Below the pieces are notes generated by a model. The model did not search any database. It saw nothing but the letters and a program-made list of their open reading frames with translations, and was not told the origin of the DNA. 12,388 nucleotides of DNA from Verrucomicrobiales bacterium (GTDB taxonomy: Bacteria; Verrucomicrobiota; Verrucomicrobiia; Limisphaerales; UBA1096): positions 1 through 12,388 of the forward strand of contig WTHH01000233.1 of NCBI GenBank assembly GCA_011523195.1. The letters are read 5' to 3'. A program made the position numbers and the translations under genes. This document shows, piece by piece, positions 8,667 through 12,388 of this stretch; position 1 is the first letter of the stretch; each line of letters starts with the position of its first letter.

Positions 8667-10592
8667 ATGCCTAACGCCAAGTGGTACTGGCATCGCCTCC
8701 GCGCGATGGGACCGGGTGAGTTAGCGTTGCGTTTGCGAAAAAAATGGTACGAGTATCGCGATGCCAATCGCACCCAGTGGCCGCAAATCGACTTCTCAAC
8801 CTCCGCCTACCCGAAACTTCCCGATACCTCGGTTGCGCCCGAATCGGTGCGTGCTGCAGTTCAGTTTGATGCCGAGCGCATTGCTTCCGGTCAGCTTCGG
8901 TTTTACGGGCACCTCGAGGTCGCCGTCGATACTCCACCTAATTGGCAGCGCGACTATCAGGCCGGAGTCGACGTGCCGACCGGTAAGTGTGCGTTTGAGT
9001 TGAACCATCGGGAGTTGCCGTCCGGCGCTGCAATTAAACCTCTTTGGGAACCGAGTCGCTGGTACGGCCCGGTGCGCTTGGCTCAGGCCTGCTGGCTAAT
9101 GGGCAACCGGCGAAGTGGTGAGCATGCCCTCGATTGGCTGGAAGATTGGGTGGAGAACAATCCGCCATTTAAAGGTTGGCACTGGACGAGTGCGTTGGAG
9201 ACCGGGATGCGCCTGGTCGCCTTCACTTGGATCGATGCGTTTTTGACGGCGTTTGATGGAGGTCCCGAGGGCGACTTGGCCAAGCGCTTGGCCAAGCTGC
9301 GCGAGCAAATTCTTTTGCCACATATTTGGTTTACGTGGCGACACCGCTCGTTCGGTTCCTCCGCCAATAATCACCTGCTGGGCGAGATCAGCGGACTGGC
9401 GCTGGCGGTATCGCGTTGGCCCGGCTTGGCTAAGCTCGGGCCAACCCCGGCCAGACTGGCTGCAATGCTCGAGAGGGAGACGCTGGCTCAGTTCCACGCC
9501 GACGGCGGCAACTTTGAGCAGGCGCTCAACTATCATTTTTATTCATGGGAATTCTGTTGGGAGGCAGCGCAGGCACTGGATGCTGTTGGTGAGTTGCCGA
9601 GTTCCCGGTGGGAACGCATCCGCGAACGACTTGGCCAGGCGGCCCGCTTTTTTCGTGATTTGCAGGTGCCGTCCGCCCCGTGGGATTATGGCGACTCGGA
9701 TGATGCGTATGTTTGCCCTTGGTTCATCGATGAAACCAGGGCGGCTCGCGAGTGGTGGCAATGGATCGCGGGAGGCGAGGAACAGTCCGCTTTTTACCAC
9801 TACATGCGTGGGCGCTTTGCTGATTCACTACCGATGCCGGAGCCCAAAGTGGAGCAGGGCGGGTGGAGTGTTTTTCCCGAGACGGGCTTTGTGGTCAACT
9901 CGCTTGGCCACTGGAAGGCGCGCGTGGATTTTTCGCCGCTTGGCTCCGGTTCCATGGCGGCGCACGGGCATCTCGATGCACAGCATCTTTCGCTTTGGTT
10001 GAAGGGACAGGCGATGGTGATCGATCCCGGCACGGGCGATTATCACGGAAACCCGCAACTGCGAAATCATCTGGCTTCGCGTGAAGTTCATAACGGGCCC
10101 TGCGCGGAGTCGGTCAGCTTGGCTAAGCGCGAGGGGCCGTTCCTCTGGGGCGGTATCCATCCCCGGCCACTGTGGAGTTTTGATGGGGAAATTCTCGAGG
10201 TGGAAATGCGCATCGATGGCAGTGCGTTGTCGCGCACTATCAAGCCACTGGTCGATGATCGCGAAGGATGGTTGGTTCGGGATGCCTTTGAGCAGCAAAT
10301 TGGCCAAGCGGGCGCGTTTAAAGTGCATTGGCAGTTCGCGCCTGAAAGCTCGGTGGAGCGAGTGGGTGAACGCCTGTTCCGAGTGGTTTCCGGGACGGCC
10401 GAGATGACGATTGAGATTGGTAATGGCTGGACGGGAGCCGAACTTTGGCACCCGGATGGATCAGAGACAAAGGGTGATCTCGACGGGATCGTATCGCCGC
10501 GATTCATGAAAACCACCCACGCCCCATATCTCAAACTGGCTGCCCGGCCGGGCGGGGGGGGCGAATTCACCACGAGTTTTTTGGCTGGGTGA
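8667..10592 (+). CDS. Heparinase II/III-family protein (polysaccharide lyase)
   Basis: The 641-residue protein has the two-part architecture of heparinase II/III and related alginate lyases. The N-terminal alpha-toroid includes WHWTSALETGMR (171-182), RSFGSSANNHLLGEISGLAL (227-246) and GGNFEQALNYHFYSWEF (280-296), whose Asn-Tyr-His matches the family's catalytic tyrosine/histidine region. The C-terminal beta-sandwich begins near 398 and carries HGHLDAQHLSLWL (433-445), DPGTGDY (453-459) and REVHNGP (472-478), which corresponds to the family's metal- and substrate-binding R-x-x-H-N block. Such enzymes cleave uronate-containing polysaccharides by beta-elimination. No signal peptide is present, and the WYWHRLRAMGPGELALRLR start resembles family members encoded in exopolysaccharide clusters. 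The gene begins 12 nt after the pseudopilin stop, without a Shine-Dalgarno sequence. Palindrome copies interrupt it at 9275-9296 (LAKRLAK) and 10300-10310, with near-copies at 9425, 9630 and 10118. The substrate is unknown. Confidence 0.9.
   Translation: MPNAKWYWHRLRAMGPGELALRLRKKWYEYRDANRTQWPQIDFSTSAYPKLPDTSVAPESVRAAVQFDAERIASGQLRFYGHLEVAVDTPPNWQRDYQAGVDVPTGKCAFELNHRELPSGAAIKPLWEPSRWYGPVRLAQACWLMGNRRSGEHALDWLEDWVENNPPFKGWHWTSALETGMRLVAFTWIDAFLTAFDGGPEGDLAKRLAKLREQILLPHIWFTWRHRSFGSSANNHLLGEISGLALAVSRWPGLAKLGPTPARLAAMLERETLAQFHADGGNFEQALNYHFYSWEFCWEAAQALDAVGELPSSRWERIRERLGQAARFFRDLQVPSAPWDYGDSDDAYVCPWFIDETRAAREWWQWIAGGEEQSAFYHYMRGRFADSLPMPEPKVEQGGWSVFPETGFVVNSLGHWKARVDFSPLGSGSMAAHGHLDAQHLSLWLKGQAMVIDPGTGDYHGNPQLRNHLASREVHNGPCAESVSLAKREGPFLWGGIHPRPLWSFDGEILEVEMRIDGSALSRTIKPLVDDREGWLVRDAFEQQIGQAGAFKVHWQFAPESSVERVGERLFRVVSGTAEMTIEIGNGWTGAELWHPDGSETKGDLDGIVSPRFMKTTHAPYLKLAARPGGGGEFTTSFLAG
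9275..9296. repeat. Doubled iterated palindrome inside the heparinase gene
   Basis: Two CTTGGCCAAG cores start at 9275 and 9287, a 12-nt period, joined by CG. Together they make a 22-bp perfect palindrome. In frame it encodes Leu-Ala-Lys-Arg-Leu-Ala-Lys (residues 204-210), between the GGPEGD turn and the LREQILLPH helix. This is the longest copy in the window. Confidence 0.88.
10300..10310. repeat. Iterated palindrome in the heparinase gene, TTGGCCAAGCG
   Basis: An exact octamer with the usual GCG extension on one side lies in the beta-sandwich domain and is read as Ile-Gly-Gln-Ala, the same phase as the copy at 5953-5968 in argH. Confidence 0.75.
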
Positions 10593-10594
10593 AA

Positions 10595-10616
10595 CTTGGC
10601 CAAGCTCTTGGCCAAG
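10595..10616. repeat. Doubled iterated palindrome after the heparinase stop
   Basis: Two exact CTTGGCCAAG cores (10595-10604 and 10607-10616) are joined by CT, starting 3 nt after the heparinase stop. The 12-nt period equals that at 9275-9296. The arms could fold into a long hairpin in RNA, but GGGGAAG follows rather than a T run, so it is not a standard terminator. Confidence 0.85.
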
Positions 10617-10652
10617 GGGAAGTTGTTCACAAAAACAAGGTGTCTCTTGCCG

Positions 10653-10663
10653 TTGGCCAAGCG
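10653..10663. repeat. Iterated palindrome just upstream of dnaE, TTGGCCAAGCG
   Basis: An exact octamer plus GCG lies 19 nt before the dnaE GTG. It is the third copy in the 90-bp spacer between heparinase and dnaE. Its place in the dnaE leader or promoter region could matter for expression, but no promoter boxes were recognised around it. Confidence 0.8.
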
Positions 10664-10682
10664 TTGCGGGTAAGTTGAGCCC

Positions 10683-12388
10683 GTGCCGAAACCTGAGTTC
10701 GTTCATCTTCACTGCCACACCGAGTTTTCACTTCTCGATGGTGCTTGTCGTGTGGACCGGTTGATGAACAAGGCCAGCGAGATGGATTTTAAGTCCATCG
10801 CCATCACCGACCACGGGGTGATGTTTGGCGCGATCAATTTTTACCGGGCGGCCCGTGCCAAGGACATCAAGCCGATCGTCGGCTGTGAAGTCTATGTGGC
10901 TCCGGGCCATCGCACCGAACGCAAATCCGGTTCCCGGGGTAAGGATGCCTATTATCATCTCGTGCTCCTTGCGAAAAATGAGATTGGCTATCAAAACCTC
11001 GTGCGACTGGTCACGCTCGCGCAGACTGAGGGGTATTATTACAAGCCGCGAATCGATAAGGAGATCCTTGAGGCGTACAAGGAAGGATTGATTTGCCTGA
11101 GCGGCTGTCTCGCTAGCGAAATTCCGCGTCTGATCATAGCCGAGGAGTTTGACAAGGCGAAGGATAAGATCGACTGGTTCAAGCAGACGTTCGGCCCTGA
11201 AAACTATTATCTCGAGTTGCACAATCACGGCATACCGGAGCAGATGCAGGTGAATCGGCAGCTCATTCCGTGGGCCAAGGATTTGGGTCTTAATCTTGTA
11301 GCCACCAACGATGTGCATTACGTCGAGAAGGGGCATTCGCACGCACATGATTCGTTGATTTGCATCGGTACGCAGGCGCTTCTCAATGACACAAACCGGA
11401 TGCGCTATGTGCAGGAGCAGTTTTACCTGCGATCCGCCGAGGAGATGGCGTCGCTATTCTCGGAGGTGCCCGATGCGATCAGCAATACGATGGCGATCGC
11501 CGAGAAGTGCGACCTTGAGATTGAGTTTGGGAAACTCAATTACCCGGTGTTCGATCCGCCGAGCGGATTCACGCGGGAGGGATACCTGCGCAAGTTCCTC
11601 GCTGAAGGACTGAAACTGCGCTACGGCATTCATGCGACGGTCGAGGGTGGGGCGGCGTTCGTGGTGGAGTCGTTGAATGACGCGAGTCTGTTGCCCAACC
11701 TGAAATTGTCTGATGACGCTGAGCCGGAAACCGATCGGGGATTGAGCGATGAACCGGTGGCCAACGCGGTCAAGGAGATCATCGACCGACTGGAGTACGA
11801 ACTTGAGATCATGAATCAGATGGGGTACATTAGTTACTTCCTCATCGTGGGTGATTTTGTCCGGTACGGACGCGAGCAGGGAATCGCCTGTGTCGCACGT
11901 GGCTCTGCGGCGGGATCGCTGGTGGCCTATCTGCTGGAAATTTCCAACGTCGATCCGCTCAAGTACGGGTTAATCTTCGAGCGATTCCTAAATCCGGAAC
12001 GTGTGAGTCCACCTGATATTGACATCGACTTCGCAGACGACCGGCGGGAGGACGTGATTGAGTATGTCCGCGAAAAATACGGCGAAGACTCGGTCGCGCA
12101 GATAATTACCTTTGGCACGATGGGGGCCAAGTCGGTGATCCGAGACGTGGGCCGTGTGATGGGCCTGACGTTCGGTGAGGTGGACCGCCTTGCCAAGATG
12201 GTGCCAACCGAACTCAAAATCACTCTGGAGAGTGCTTTGGAAAAATCCCCCGACCTCAAGGAGGCCTACGATGGCGAGGAGGTCACGCGGGAGCTAATCG
12301 ACACAGCATTTATTCTGGAAGATTTGACCCGGAACACCTCCGTTCATGCGGCAGGGGTTGTGATCGGCGCTGAGCCACTGGTGAACAT
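10683..12388 (+). CDS. dnaE: DNA polymerase III alpha subunit, 3' truncated by window edge
   Basis: DnaE is the replicative polymerase. The first 568 codons are visible without a stop, and the gene continues past the window. It starts at GTG 10683. An in-frame TAA at 10671-10673 lies just upstream, and the next residues, PKPEFVHLHCHTEFSLLDGA, are the normal DnaE opening. The PHP domain keeps the metal-ligand pattern: His10, His12, Asp43-His44, Glu69, His92, Cys142, His182 and Asp210-x-His212. This suggests an active PHP phosphoesterase, unlike the degenerate one of E. coli. The palm has EYELEIMNQMGYISYF (371-386), ARGSAAGSLVAYLLEISNVD (405-424) and the catalytic PPDIDIDF (443-450), with Asp447 and Asp449 as the expected metal-binding pair. 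Two oddities are the CVARGSAAGS loop in place of the usual VGPGRGSAAGS, and about 45 extra acidic residues (roughly 316-361) before the EYEL helix. No clear Shine-Dalgarno sequence is present. Confidence 0.96.
   Translation, partial: MPKPEFVHLHCHTEFSLLDGACRVDRLMNKASEMDFKSIAITDHGVMFGAINFYRAARAKDIKPIVGCEVYVAPGHRTERKSGSRGKDAYYHLVLLAKNEIGYQNLVRLVTLAQTEGYYYKPRIDKEILEAYKEGLICLSGCLASEIPRLIIAEEFDKAKDKIDWFKQTFGPENYYLELHNHGIPEQMQVNRQLIPWAKDLGLNLVATNDVHYVEKGHSHAHDSLICIGTQALLNDTNRMRYVQEQFYLRSAEEMASLFSEVPDAISNTMAIAEKCDLEIEFGKLNYPVFDPPSGFTREGYLRKFLAEGLKLRYGIHATVEGGAAFVVESLNDASLLPNLKLSDDAEPETDRGLSDEPVANAVKEIIDRLEYELEIMNQMGYISYFLIVGDFVRYGREQGIACVARGSAAGSLVAYLLEISNVDPLKYGLIFERFLNPERVSPPDIDIDFADDRREDVIEYVREKYGEDSVAQIITFGTMGAKSVIRDVGRVMGLTFGEVDRLAKMVPTELKITLESALEKSPDLKEAYDGEEVTRELIDTAFILEDLTRNTSVHAAGVVIGAEPLVN

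Noticed and set aside
10728..11348. A 206-codon minus-strand frame
   Set aside because: It overlaps the N-terminal PHP domain of dnaE, which reads cleanly on the plus strand from 10683. The antisense frame has no recognisable features.

Overview
The window looks like chromosomal DNA from a free-living, GC-moderate bacterium of the Planctomycetes-Verrucomicrobia-Chlamydiae (PVC) group, most likely Verrucomicrobiota. The reasons are a truncated sulfatase-modifying-factor-like protein next to a Tat-exported Gfo/Idh/MocA oxidoreductase, two tandem 'FTLIELLVVIAIIAILA' pseudopilins of the kind that is expanded in Verrucomicrobia, a long-insert SecA with a C-terminal SEC-C zinc motif, and a DnaE with an ARGSAAGS active-site loop. 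The lineage is inferred from protein style; no rRNA or tRNA gene is visible to confirm it.

Layout: (1) 2-727 (+), 3' part of an FGE/SUMF1-like gene cut by the window edge. (2) 773-2128 (+), secreted Gfo/Idh/MocA oxidoreductase, closed by a strong intrinsic terminator at 2147-2178. (3) 2179-2344, a spacer between convergent genes holding two perfect hairpins and two copies of a palindrome, TTGGCCAA. (4) 2345-5389 (-), secA. (5) 5390-5523, a divergent promoter region. (6) 5524-6924 (+), argH, whose last codons are themselves a 16-bp palindrome followed by a T run. (7) 6998-7765 and 7776-8654 (+), two type IV pilin-like/pseudopilin proteins, followed after 12 nt by (8) 8667-10592 (+), a heparinase II/III-family polysaccharide lyase. 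These three are tightly spaced and look like one transcription unit. (9) 10593-10682, a spacer with three palindrome copies. (10) 10683-12388 (+), the first 568 codons of dnaE, starting at GTG and running off the window.

Most genes are core housekeeping (protein export, arginine synthesis, replication) mixed with genes for surface or carbohydrate functions. There is no defence island, phage, transposase or CRISPR array. The most unusual signal is not a gene. It is a short palindrome, core TTGGCCAA, usually extended to CTTGGCCAAGCG and sometimes doubled with a 12-nt period. The exact octamer occurs nine times and near-copies occur several more times. The copies lie in intergenic DNA and in the coding regions of argH and the heparinase gene, and none lies in secA, the oxidoreductase or the visible dnaE. 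It resembles a highly iterated palindrome or REP-like family. Starts in the window almost all lack a Shine-Dalgarno sequence.
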